This document shows, piece by piece, positions 49,271 through 57,530 of a stretch of 64,000 bases of DNA. This DNA comes from JAWKZG01 sp041396125 (lineage in GTDB: Bacteria > Pseudomonadota > Gammaproteobacteria > Competibacterales > Competibacteraceae), in NCBI GenBank assembly GCA_041396125.1, contig JAWKZG010000008.1, positions 62,001-126,000 on the forward strand, read 5' to 3'. Position numbers and translations under genes: made by a program. Within the stretch, counting starts at the first letter, position 1; the number at the start of each line of letters is the position of its first letter. The notes under the pieces are model-generated. The model saw nothing but the letters and a program-made list of their open reading frames with translations. It was not told where the DNA came from and did no database searches.

Positions 49271-49555
49271 ATGCCGCGCCGCCCCGCAGTCATCGCCTAT
49301 GACATCAGTCGCAATCGCATTCGACGCAAAGTCCACCGGATTTTGCTGGAATGGCGGTTAGACGGTCAAAAATCGGTGCATGAATGTTTGCTCAGCACGG
49401 AGGAGGCCAAGGAGTTATTCATCCAGCTCAGTCAGGCCATTGATAGCGATACCGACCGGCTGATGCTGGTCTGGATTACACCGGGACGGCCGATCATGGC
49501 GCGCGGCATGGGACGCAGCGATACGTTCAACATCCAAACGAGACGGATTGACTAG
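49271..49555 (+). CDS. cas2: CRISPR-associated Cas2, first copy
   Basis: 94 residues starting MPRRPAVIAYDISRNRIRRKVHRILLEWRLDGQKSVHECLLS, the Cas2 beta-alpha-beta start with the conserved YDI segment; then DTDRLMLVWITPGRP as the third strand. The upstream in-frame codons (from 49232) are not supported. Cas2 forms the dimeric bridge of the Cas1-Cas2 integrase. It lies ten bases before a second, different cas2 gene. Confidence 0.88.
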   Translation: MPRRPAVIAYDISRNRIRRKVHRILLEWRLDGQKSVHECLLSTEEAKELFIQLSQAIDSDTDRLMLVWITPGRPIMARGMGRSDTFNIQTRRID

Positions 49556-49565
49556 GAGCTAGCGC

Positions 49566-49910
49566 ATGAAGGACTGGTATCTGATTGCATATGATATTCG
49601 TGCCCCCAATCGCCTGCGCCAGGTACATTATTATTTGCGCAAACGTGCTCTGGCAATGCAGCAATCGGTGTTTTTCATCGAAGCGACGCCCACCGAACTG
49701 GCCGAGGTATTAGATACTATTGCCGGTTTCATTAAAAAAAACAGCGACGATGTACGGGCCTATCCGGTACCACATCCGTCGCAGGTCTGGCTGTCAGGCC
49801 GCGCCGCTGTGCAGGGGCCTTTACTGCGCCTTGAAGGACCGGAACAGGAGGAGTCTGAAGGCTTTTGGCAGTGGCTCGGGCGGTTATGGAAGCCTCGCCA
49901 TGAGCGGTGA
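49566..49910 (+). CDS. cas2: CRISPR-associated Cas2, second copy
   Basis: 114 residues starting MKDWYLIAYDIRAPNRLRQVHYYLRKRALAMQQSVFFIEATPTEL, again the Cas2 ferredoxin-like start, followed by DDVRAYPVPHPSQVWLSG. It is clearly diverged from the first copy and has a C-terminal extension (EQEESEGFWQWLGRLWKPRHER). Both copies keep the YDI strand. Its end overlaps a possible cas1 ATG at 49900. A heterodimer of the two Cas2 proteins is possible but not shown. Confidence 0.85.
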   Translation: MKDWYLIAYDIRAPNRLRQVHYYLRKRALAMQQSVFFIEATPTELAEVLDTIAGFIKKNSDDVRAYPVPHPSQVWLSGRAAVQGPLLRLEGPEQEESEGFWQWLGRLWKPRHER

Positions 49911-49923
49911 TTTCTGACTGGTA

Positions 49924-50947
49924 TTGGATCGGCGCGATCTACTGGTACGCCCCGAGGGTAAATCATTGCGTATCGAACGACCCAATCAACCGGTACAACG
50001 GGTGCCGCTGGCCAGCCTGGGACTGTTGGTCGTTTATGGCGCGCCGGTTGTCAGCTGCGATGTGTGGCGCTTACTGGCGCAACGTGCAATTCCGGCTGTG
50101 CTGTTACCGCTGCGAGGCGCGGGACCGGTTGCATGGATGGGAAATGGCTTGTCGAACACCATCCAGCTGCGTTGTTTGCAACACCAACAGGGAGCGCATA
50201 ACAGCAGCGCGGTGACTATCGCACGGGACATTCTGCACCTGAAAATCAGCTTGCAGCTGCGCTTGGTGCAGGGTTTGGGCGCAGCCCTGGAGGCTGATCT
50301 GCTACAAGCCAGTTTAAGCGAGAAGCAAACCGCCTTGGCCAGCATGGACACTATCGAGGCCTTGATGGGGGTGGAGGGGTCTGCGGCGGCGGCCTGGTAT
50401 GGTTGGTTGGCGAAATCGCTGCCCGCCCACTGGCGGTTTGGCGGACGCAATCGAAGGCCGCCGCTGGACCCGCTAAACGCTTTACTGTCGTTAGGCTATA
50501 CCCGGGTGGGCGCGGAAAATGCAAACCGTCGTGCAAGAAGCGGGTTTGGACCCCGCTCTGGGATTTTTGCATGGCGTCGTGCCGGGGCGCGCCTCCCTGG
50601 TGTTGGATTTGATCGAGCCGCTACGCCCCGGCGTTGATGCGTTTGCCCTGGCCCTATTGGATGAAACACTCCGGCCCGAGCATTTTCAGATGAGCAGCAA
50701 ACTGGGTTGCCGCTTGGATAAATCCGCGCGCGGCTTATTCTTTGCCGCCTGGGGCCGGGCCCGATGGAACTGGCCGCTGCCGATCTCACCATTTGCAGGC
50801 ATGTCGCTGGATGCCAGCGAACCGGAACTTAGCACCGATAACAAAACCGAAACGGTCGGCGACAATAGTTTACGGGCGCAGTGCCGGCGCATGGTGCGCG
50901 TATTGCGAACGCGGTTGCGTCAGCAAGGGGAGGTGGCCAATGACTGA
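49924..50947 (+). CDS. cas1: CRISPR-associated endonuclease/integrase Cas1, one apparent frameshift
   Basis: Cas1 inserts new spacers. The frame from about 49924 reads DRRDLLVRPEGKSLRIERPNQPVQRVPL, LLVVYGAPVV and VEGSAAAAWYGWL (metal-binding Glu). An extra A in the run at 50516-50519 breaks the frame; removing it gives LGYTRVGAEMQTVVQEAGLDPALGFLHG, with the conserved His, and VLDLIEPLRPGVDAF with the second Glu. The start is uncertain: ATG 49900 is in frame but followed by TGA at 49915, which may be another sequence error, otherwise TTG 49924 is used. About 345 residues. It overlaps the reverse transcriptase gene by eight bases. Confidence 0.9.
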
Positions 50948-51776
50948 TCTGTTTACGCAGGCACTCTCGCCTCGGGTGATTAATGCGGCCTGGAAACATT
51001 TGCGCACCGAAAAAACGGTGTGGCGACCCGGTTTGAATCGGTGGGATATGGAGAACGATCTGGTCTTGCATATTCTGGCACTGGTTGAAGAGCTACGTAC
51101 TGGGCGTTACCGGCCCGCACCGCTGCGCCAGTTCACCATTACCAAAGGGGACGGCAAACAGCGGGTGCTCAGCGCCTTAAGTTTGCGCGATAAGCTGGCG
51201 CAACGCGCGGTATTAACGGTACTGGAACCTATCGGCGAGCAGTTGTTTTGTAATGATAGTTACGGCTACCGGGCCGGGCGCAGTATCGAAATGGCGTTCT
51301 ACCGGGCAAAAGAACGGGTAATCTGTGGATTGCCGTGGCTGGTGGATGCCGACATACGCAGTTTTTTCGATACAATCCCGCATGCCGGACTACGTAAAGT
51401 GCTGAAACGACACATTCCTGATCAGCGTATTTTGCATGTGATCGATTTATGGCTGGCAGAAGGAGGGTCACACTTTGGATTTTTACGTGGACGGCGAGGT
51501 ATTGCACAGGGTTTTGTCATCTCGCCATTTTTGTGTAATCTGTATTTGCACCAGCTTGATACAGCGCTGATCGGGAAGAATATTCCATTTGTGAGATTTG
51601 CAGATGATTTTTTGTTGTTTGCACCGGATAAAGCATCTGCTGAAATGGCATTGGCGTTTGTAAAAAAAGAGTTGGCAGCTTTGAAGTTAGAGTTGAACAG
51701 CGAGAAAACGCGTGTTGTAAAGACTGGGCCTGGCGTGCAGTTTCTTGGTTTTAAAATGCCGAAAGCAAAAATATAA
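50940..51776 (+). CDS. CRISPR-associated reverse transcriptase (not fused to Cas1)
   Basis: 278 residues starting MTDLFTQALSPRVINAAWKHLRTE; this ATG overlaps the cas1 stop. The RT motifs run in order: RVLSALSLRDKLAQRAV (motif 2), LVDADIRSFFDTI (motif 3, Asp136/138), GIAQGFVISPFLCNLYL (motif 4, 187-203), FVRFADDFLLF (motif 5, catalytic FADD at 220-223), LNSEKTRV (motif 6) and VQFLGF (motif 7). All catalytic aspartates are present. The protein ends soon after motif 7, so there is no maturase or endonuclease domain of a mobile group II intron. RTs next to type III cas1 genes copy RNA for spacer acquisition in known systems; here that role is inferred. Confidence 0.88.
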   Translation: MTDLFTQALSPRVINAAWKHLRTEKTVWRPGLNRWDMENDLVLHILALVEELRTGRYRPAPLRQFTITKGDGKQRVLSALSLRDKLAQRAVLTVLEPIGEQLFCNDSYGYRAGRSIEMAFYRAKERVICGLPWLVDADIRSFFDTIPHAGLRKVLKRHIPDQRILHVIDLWLAEGGSHFGFLRGRRGIAQGFVISPFLCNLYLHQLDTALIGKNIPFVRFADDFLLFAPDKASAEMALAFVKKELAALKLELNSEKTRVVKTGPGVQFLGFKMPKAKI

Positions 51777-51932
51777 ATCAATTGAAAAATGTTTGGCAAA
51801 ACTTTAAAATAATAACATGATCTTTAACAAGATGGTAAGATCTGACAGTTAACTCAAATATGGCTATTATTAGAGTTAACTAATGTTTTATTTATTTAAT
51901 TGTTTTTAAAGGGATTATTTTTGCCAAGGTGG
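51777..51932 (+). promoter_or_regulatory. CRISPR leader (AT-rich) with an inverted repeat
   Basis: The 156 bases between the RT gene and the first repeat are strongly AT-rich. They contain AGTTAACTC (51847-51855) and GAGTTAACT (51873-51881), a perfect 9-bp inverted repeat with a 17-base spacer. The leader lies next to cas1-RT, and the diverged repeats are all at the far end of the array, so transcription of the array from left to right is the consistent reading. Confidence 0.65.
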
Positions 51933-53719
51933 GTAGTAACCCAGCCCTGAATAAAAAGGGATTAAGACTCTGTAACTCAGGACCTCAGAATAAAATCTAA
52001 GAGGTAGTAACCCAGCCCTGAATAAAAAGGGATTAAGACACCAGTCCAACCTCCCCTTTCCTTTTTAAATAGAGTAGTAACCCAGCCCTGAATAAAAGGG
52101 ATTAAGACAATCCGAACTCACAACATAATAGACTCCTTTCGTAGTAACCCAGCCCTGAATAAAAAGGGATTAAGACGGAATGAAAATTACTGAATTAAGC
52201 GAATTTTCTGTAGTAACCCAGCCCTGAATAAAAAGGGATTAAGACCGAGGCCCCTGGTGCGGCGTTTTTGGGCCGGATGCGCGCAGTAGTAACCCAGCCC
52301 TGAATAAAAGGGATTAAGACGCGACAGCGGCAACCGACACTGGTACATAAGTATGTAGTAACCCAGCCCTGAATAAAAGGGATTAAGACAGATATAGACT
52401 TCGCCATATCCCCCAACCGGACGGGTAGTAACCCAGCCCTGAATAAAAAGGGATTAAGACGGCGAACCAGTCGCCCTCCCCAAAGGTTTCGTCGTGTAGT
52501 AACCCAGCCCTGAATAAAAAGGGATTAAGACCCGGAGACAAACTTATACTTTCAAAACGGTACCCGTAGTAACCCAGCCCTGAATAAAAAAGGATTAAGA
52601 CCCACTGAGGTTGATGCGCTTTCCATCGGCCTGCGTAGTAACCCAGCCCTGAATAAAAAGGGATTAAGACCAAAATCGCTATACCAACCGGCACACATGC
52701 TCCACGTAGTAACCCAGCCCTGAATAAAGGGATTAAGACCTGGGCAGGGGGAGGGACTTTCCTCCCCCTGTCATGTAGTACCAGCCCTGAATAAAAAGGG
52801 ATTAAGACCGGTGGCGTCCAGCCGTGCCGCGGCCTTGGGCTTCGTAGTAACCCAGCCCTGAATAAAAGGGATTAAGACGGGTTGGTTTTTCCATCCTTTC
52901 ATTATCTTGACCGTAGTAACCCAGCCCTGAATAAAAAGGGATTAAGACATCCCCGCCAATGTTGCGCCCCACCCAATTTAGCCCGTAGTAACCCAGCCCT
53001 GAATAAAGGGATTAAGACCCCTTCCCCGAGGTATAACCAACACCGTGTCGGTTGTAGTAACCCAGCCCTGAATAAAAAGGGATTAAGACGGTGAACTTCA
53101 TCGTCGTCTTCATCTCGTGTCATCCTCGTAACCCAGCCCTGAATAAAGGGATTAAGACTGTCACAAAAGGTTCTGCATACCCTCCTTCGTCGTGTAGTAA
53201 CCCAGCCCTGAATAAAAGGGATTAAGACGGCGACCCTCGCCCACCCTTTCCATTCCGTCGAGGTAGTAACCCAGCCCTGAATAAAAAGGGATTAAGACCC
53301 ATAATAGCCTATCACCAAGAAAAAGAACGAGAGTAGTAACCCAGCCCTGAATAAAAAGGGATTAAGACTTTGTTTTTGATCCCATGTTGGAGGCATGGGC
53401 TGGTAGTAACCAACCTGAATAAAAAGGATTAAGACCGTCTTTTTTGAACACTATGTGGAAAAAAATCCATTGTAGTAACCCAGCCCTGAATAAAAGGGAT
53501 TAAGACCTTGGGCAATCCTTCTGGCCGAATCAGATGAAATGGTAGTAACCCAGCCCTGAATAAAAGGGATTAAGACCTTCAATGACATGGCCGGATAAAG
53601 GCGGCGAGGATAGTAGTAACCCAGCCCTGAATAAAAAGGATTAAGACTCTTCCGCCAGGTTGTACCCGTGGCCATCCCCCTGGGTAGTAACCCAGTCTGA
53701 ATAAAAAGGGGATTAAGAC

Positions 53720-53944
53720 CTTTGCGGTCAGGGTCATGCAGTTGTGTGGTGCCGTAGTAACCCAGCCCTGAATAAAAAGGGATTAAGACCTTTGCGGTCC
53801 GGGGTCATGCAGTTGTGTGGTGCCGTAGTAACCCAGCCCCTGAATAAAAAGGGATTAGACGCGTGTGGGGTGGGCGTCCTTGCCCCGATGCGAATGTAGT
53901 AACCCAGCCCTGAATAAAAAGGGATTAAGACGCCCCGATGCGAA
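53720..53944 (+). repeat. Duplicated and overlapping spacers
   Basis: Spacers at 53720-53753 and 53790-53824 are nearly identical (both begin CTTTGCGGTC and end TTGTGTGGTGCC), apart from small differences in a G-run. The next two spacers (53861-53895 and 53932-53966) share GCCCCGATGCGAA at the end of one (53882-53894) and the start of the other (53932-53944), as if taken from overlapping stretches of one target. Confidence 0.8.
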
Positions 53945-55026
53945 ATCACAAAACAACAAATATAATGTAGTAACCCAGCCCTGAATAAAAAGGGATTAAG
54001 ACTTTCCTTCGAATTCCTTCTTTAAAATACATAACGGTAGTAACCCAGCCCTGAATAAAAAGGGATTAAGACTGCCCGTCACTCCTGACCTAGCCATTGT
54101 TTGGTATGTAGTAACCCAGCCCTGAATAAAAAGGGATTAAGACACAGCCATTTCAAAGACATACAAGATGCCGTCATGTAGTAACCCAGCCCTGAATAAA
54201 AAGGGATTAAGACAAGACATAAATTATCGGGCATGATGCTGCATCAGCCCTCCGTAGTAACCCAGCCCTGAATAAAAAGGGATTAAGACCGTTAAAGTCC
54301 GGCGTGGTTACGGTAACATCGCCGTAGTAACCCAGCCCCCTGAATAAAAGGGATTAAGACCTGTCTTATCTCGTCCGTGATTGTGTATGAAAACCGTAGT
54401 AACCCAGCCCTGAATAAAAGGGATTAAGACTCCGCCAGCACATCAGACATGAAAGACTGGGGTGAGTAGTAACCAGCCCTGAATAAAAGGGATTAAGACC
54501 TAAATCCGCTGATATCACCCGATACGGACGTACTAGTAGTAACCCAGCCCTGAATAAAAAGGGATTAAGACGAATTTATTCAGCCCTTAACTCACTTCGT
54601 ATATTCGGTAGTAACCCAGCCCTGAATAAAAAGGGATTAAGACATAGTCGCTTCCCCCCCTTCCTGCCGTGGGGTAAGTAGTAACCCAGCCCTGAATAAA
54701 AGGGATTAAGACTTCGAGAAAAGGGTAACCCCTTTCCTTCGAAAGCGTAGTAACCCAGCCCTGAATAAAAGGGATTAAGACCATGGCGCTAATGTCCTGC
54801 TGCACGGCCTTGATGTTGTAGTAACCCAGCCCTGAATAAAAAGGGATTAAGACATCCAGCTATGCAACAGCATCAGCCAATGGCCGTGTAGTAACCCAGC
54901 CCTGAATAAAGGGATTAAGACTGTATCGTCCTCGTACAGCCCGGCATGCTGTAGCGGTAGTAACCCAGCCCTGAATAAAAAGGGATTAAGACTTTTTGCG
55001 GGGTTTCTTCTTGGCGCGCTCAATCG

Positions 55027-55478
55027 GTAGTAACTCAGCCCTGAATAAAAAGGGATTAAGACTGTTCGCTCTCGTCGTTTTGCTGCTTCGCCGGTCGTAG
55101 TAACTCAGCCCTGAATAAAAAGGGATTAAGACATATGATCCATAGTTATTTCCTCATCGTTTTTAAGTAGTAACTCAGCCCTGAATAAAGGGATTAAGAC
55201 GCCGCCCTGTCCGTCATCAATCCGCAGAAATCCTTGTAGTAACTCAGCCCTGAATAAAGGGATTAAGACAGCAGCAGTGCGAGCACGAGAATGATTACTG
55301 CCATGTAGTAACTCAGCCCTGAATAAAAAGGGATTAAGACCGTTGTCCACGAGCGCGATGTCATCTTCGTTGGGTAGTAACTCAGCCCTGAATAAAAAGG
55401 GATTAAGACCGATGTAGTTGGCCCACTCGGGCACTTGGTCCCGTAGTAACTCAGCCCTGAATAAAAAGGGATTAAGAC
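55027..55478 (+). repeat. Seven variant CRISPR repeats at the distal end
   Basis: The last seven repeats (starting 55027, 55097, 55167, 55236, 55305, 55374 and 55443) all read GTAGTAACTCAG, a shared C-to-T change absent from the 44 copies before them. Because it is a substitution common to all seven, it is a real variant. Confidence 0.9.
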
Positions 55479-55581
55479 TGTTGAATTTGATAAGGGCATA
55501 GAAAAGACCGCAAGCTTGTCAACCAAGCTTTATATGGAAACTATGCGGTAGGGTTGCGCCAAATTTATTTTGGAGTAACTC

Positions 55582-55908
55582 ATGAAGACGATTTCCTTTT
55601 CAAGTCTTCCCACACCTGTCGGTATTTTTCCTGAAGGTGCGGAGGTGAAAAGCTTGTTTCTGCTAGAAGTCATTACGCAGTGGCCACTTCCCAGCCCAAC
55701 GGATGCACGAGAAGCGGCCATGCAAGCCTTCTGTAGAGCAATAGTGGTTGCAACAAGAGGTGCCGGTGGCCGTGGGCATTTTGCGGTGGTGGGGCAGAAA
55801 TTCACGTCTATTCCTGGCGGTAGACTGAAAGATGGCAGCCATGGATTCTGGGGCCAGATGAATGGCCAGTTAGTGTGGCGGGTTGGCTCTGATGAAGACG
55901 ACGGATAA
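55582..55908 (+). CDS. Orphan small protein between the CRISPR array and the cmr operon
   Basis: 108 residues starting MKTISFSSLPTPVGIFPEGAEVKSLFLLEV, with TTGGAG 7 bases before the ATG. I recognise no family. There is no signal peptide or membrane helix; a Gly-rich segment (RGAGGRGHFAVVGQ, about residues 60-73) and an acidic C-terminus (GSDEDDG) are the only features. It lies about 100 bases after the last repeat and is followed by a decayed duplicate region, so it may be a remnant of an ancillary CRISPR gene. Confidence 0.55.
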   Translation: MKTISFSSLPTPVGIFPEGAEVKSLFLLEVITQWPLPSPTDAREAAMQAFCRAIVVATRGAGGRGHFAVVGQKFTSIPGGRLKDGSHGFWGQMNGQLVWRVGSDEDDG

Positions 55909-56504
55909 ACATAAAGCTGTGGACCTCAAGTGTGAGGTTCACGGGTTTTCTGCCCGTATTCATAGTCAGGCTTCACAGTGGGCTAGGCTTCACAGTGGCA
56001 AAGGAATCGGCATGGGATTAGATACCCGCCGACAAGCTTGCCAGCCCGGACTTTTTGCCGGTGACGGTCGATACTTCGCAGGAATTGAGTCCAGCAGGAT
56101 ATGTTCCCCGTGAATAAAACCCTTAAAAATATCGTGCAAGCTACGCGCAACAATCTATTGTGTGTAGCCGGTTTGCCGTCTCGGAACGTCGCCGAAACAT
56201 TGTATGCACGGGCGTTGCAGAAGGTTTATCCCTGGCGTGCTTTGAAGTGCGCTTTGCCTTCTTAACGCTCCCCGCAACTGTGCTCTTTCCAGGCCTTAAG
56301 ATAGGTATCCGTGTGACAAAGCAGGCTACAAGCTTGCAAAAACACCTGCCGTCAGCTATTCCTTTAATTAGCTCGGACGCGTTTCACTATGCTGTAAAAA
56401 TAAAATAATTCTCCGCTTCCTTCCTCTGCGCTTTTTTAAAGGTCAGGAAAGGTTGTAACGGGGTAAGTCGTGCAAGAAAAAACTTTGCAGCAGGAAAATA
56501 ATAA
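55909..56504. other. Intergenic region with a decayed copy of the cas6/CARF gene junction
   Basis: No intact gene is seen in this 596-base gap. Its middle part (55985-56275, listed separately) is a degenerate copy of 57400-57640. The part 56276-56504 holds one CAAGCTTG palindrome (56329-56336) and leads to the cas6 start, without a strong promoter. Confidence 0.7.
55985..56275 (+). pseudogene. Degenerate duplicate of the cas6 3' end and the CARF gene 5' end
   Basis: Bases 56000-56275 follow 57400-57640 closely. Shared blocks include CGCCGACAAGCTTGCC, GGACTTTTTGCCGG, GCAGGAATTGAGT, GTGAATAAA and CAAGCTACGCGCA. The CARF-like part reads NKTLKNIVQATRNNLLCVAGLPSRNVAETLYARALQ, matching NKAVNNPSQATRRILLCVTGLSPQVVTETLYALELQ of the intact gene, and stops after about 50 codons. 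The cas6 part has lost its frame. This is a relic of an earlier duplication or replacement of this locus. Confidence 0.85.
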
Positions 56505-57530
56505 ATGTGTTCGCAACCTCAGCTGATGTTAGCTCGGTTTAGCCTGAGCTTTCGCAATGAGAAATCACTTCGTTTACCGGACTATGCGGGTTCTGCCTGG
56601 CGTGGTGTGTTTGGGCATGCGTTGAAAAAACTCGCTTGCGTTACGCGTGAGCCGCAGTGTGCCAATTGCATGCTGTATCGCACCTGCCTTTATCCCTATA
56701 TTTTCGAAACACCGGTCGATCCGGCATTAGGTGTCATGCGCAAATATCCCCATGCGCCGCACCCGTTTGTGCTGGCACCGGGGCCGCAACGTGGGGTGAT
56801 TCCACCGGGGCAGGATATTCACCTGGGGTTAACCTTGTTTGGTCGCGGTCTGGCGCAATTGCCTTATGTTATTTATGCGTTGAATCAGGCGGGGCAACGT
56901 GGCCTGACCAAAGCGCGGATACCGCTGGCTTTACAGATTGTGCAGCAACAGGATGCTGACGGTGCCTGGCAGACTATCTACACGCCGCCAGCCGAGCTGG
57001 CCCCGCTGGCCGGTCTGCTGCCCGCCATGCCTGAGTGTCCCCCAGGAAGCGTGCGGATAAGCGTGCATAGTCCATTGCGCTTGCGGGTTGATAACGAACT
57101 GGTCGGGCCCGATAAATTACGCTTTGCGATGTTGTTTTCAGCACTTTTGCGACGGCTCTCCATGCTGAGCGTATTTCATGGAGAGCAGGCGCTGGAAACC
57201 GATTTCGCCGCCCTCACACAAGCGGCCCAAGATATCAGTATTCTGCGCTCAGCATTGCACTGGCAGGATCAGACCCGCTACTCCAGCCGCCAGCAAACCA
57301 CCCTGCCACTGGGCGGAATAAAAGGCTGGCTGGAACTTGATGGTGCACAATTACAACCCTTCTGGCCGTATTTATGGCTCGGGCAGTGGACCCACGTTGG
57401 TAAAGGCGCCAGCATGGGTCTGGGGCGCTATCAGATAACCGCCGACAAGCTTGCCGGGCCGGACTTTTTGCCGGCAACGTTCAATACTGCGCAGGAATTG
57501 AGTTCAATAGGATCAGTTTCTTGTGAATAA
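56505..57530 (+). CDS. cas6: CRISPR repeat-processing endoribonuclease Cas6
   Basis: 341 residues, RAMP superfamily. The N-terminal part has the pattern LRLPDYAGSAWRGVFGHALKKLACVTREPQCANCMLYRTCLYPYIFETP with four cysteines (CANCMLYRTC plus neighbours), typical of the PF10040-type Cas6 proteins. The C-terminal part has LRFAMLFSALLRRLS and the Gly-rich loop GKGASMGLGRY (about 318-328). Cas6 cuts the array transcript within each repeat, which would leave the ATTAAGAC handle. Its stop overlaps the start of the CARF gene by eight bases. Confidence 0.88.
   Translation: MCSQPQLMLARFSLSFRNEKSLRLPDYAGSAWRGVFGHALKKLACVTREPQCANCMLYRTCLYPYIFETPVDPALGVMRKYPHAPHPFVLAPGPQRGVIPPGQDIHLGLTLFGRGLAQLPYVIYALNQAGQRGLTKARIPLALQIVQQQDADGAWQTIYTPPAELAPLAGLLPAMPECPPGSVRISVHSPLRLRVDNELVGPDKLRFAMLFSALLRRLSMLSVFHGEQALETDFAALTQAAQDISILRSALHWQDQTRYSSRQQTTLPLGGIKGWLELDGAQLQPFWPYLWLGQWTHVGKGASMGLGRYQITADKLAGPDFLPATFNTAQELSSIGSVSCE

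Larger units (their letters stand above)
51933..55478 (+). CRISPR. CRISPR array, 51 repeats and 50 spacers
   Basis: I count 51 copies of a 36-base repeat that begins GTAGTAACCCAG and ends GGGATTAAGAC, at a regular period of about 70 bases, so spacers are about 33-36 bases. The repeat has a short internal stem (CCCT pairing with AGGG) and an ATTAAGAC tail that would be the 5' handle of the crRNAs. Most copies have five A in the central run, about twelve have four and six have three; a few copies (for example at 52775, 53125 and 53403) are shortened. This homopolymer pattern looks like sequence error. From 55027 on, all seven copies carry CTC instead of CCC. Confidence 0.97.

Noticed and set aside
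50505..50525. Programmed frameshift in cas1
   Set aside because: The break is an extra base in a plain A-run with no slippery heptamer or downstream structure I can see, and the same kind of break is found in many unrelated genes here.
50940..51776. Reverse transcriptase as part of a group II intron or a retron
   Set aside because: There is no maturase or endonuclease domain and no intron RNA or msr/msd-like structure was noticed; the gene overlaps cas1 and leads into the CRISPR leader.
51933..55478. Different A-run lengths in the CRISPR repeats as distinct repeat types
   Set aside because: The variation is limited to homopolymer length, occurs at random along the array and matches the indel pattern in protein genes. 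Only the distal C-to-T change is accepted as real.
52195..55526. Minus-strand open frames with repeated LIPFYSGLGYY-type peptide segments
   Set aside because: They are translations of the CRISPR repeats on the opposite strand; the period and breaks follow the array.
56160..56408. Possible 82-codon gene
   Set aside because: It starts inside the decayed copy of the CARF gene in a different frame and shows no recognisable features.
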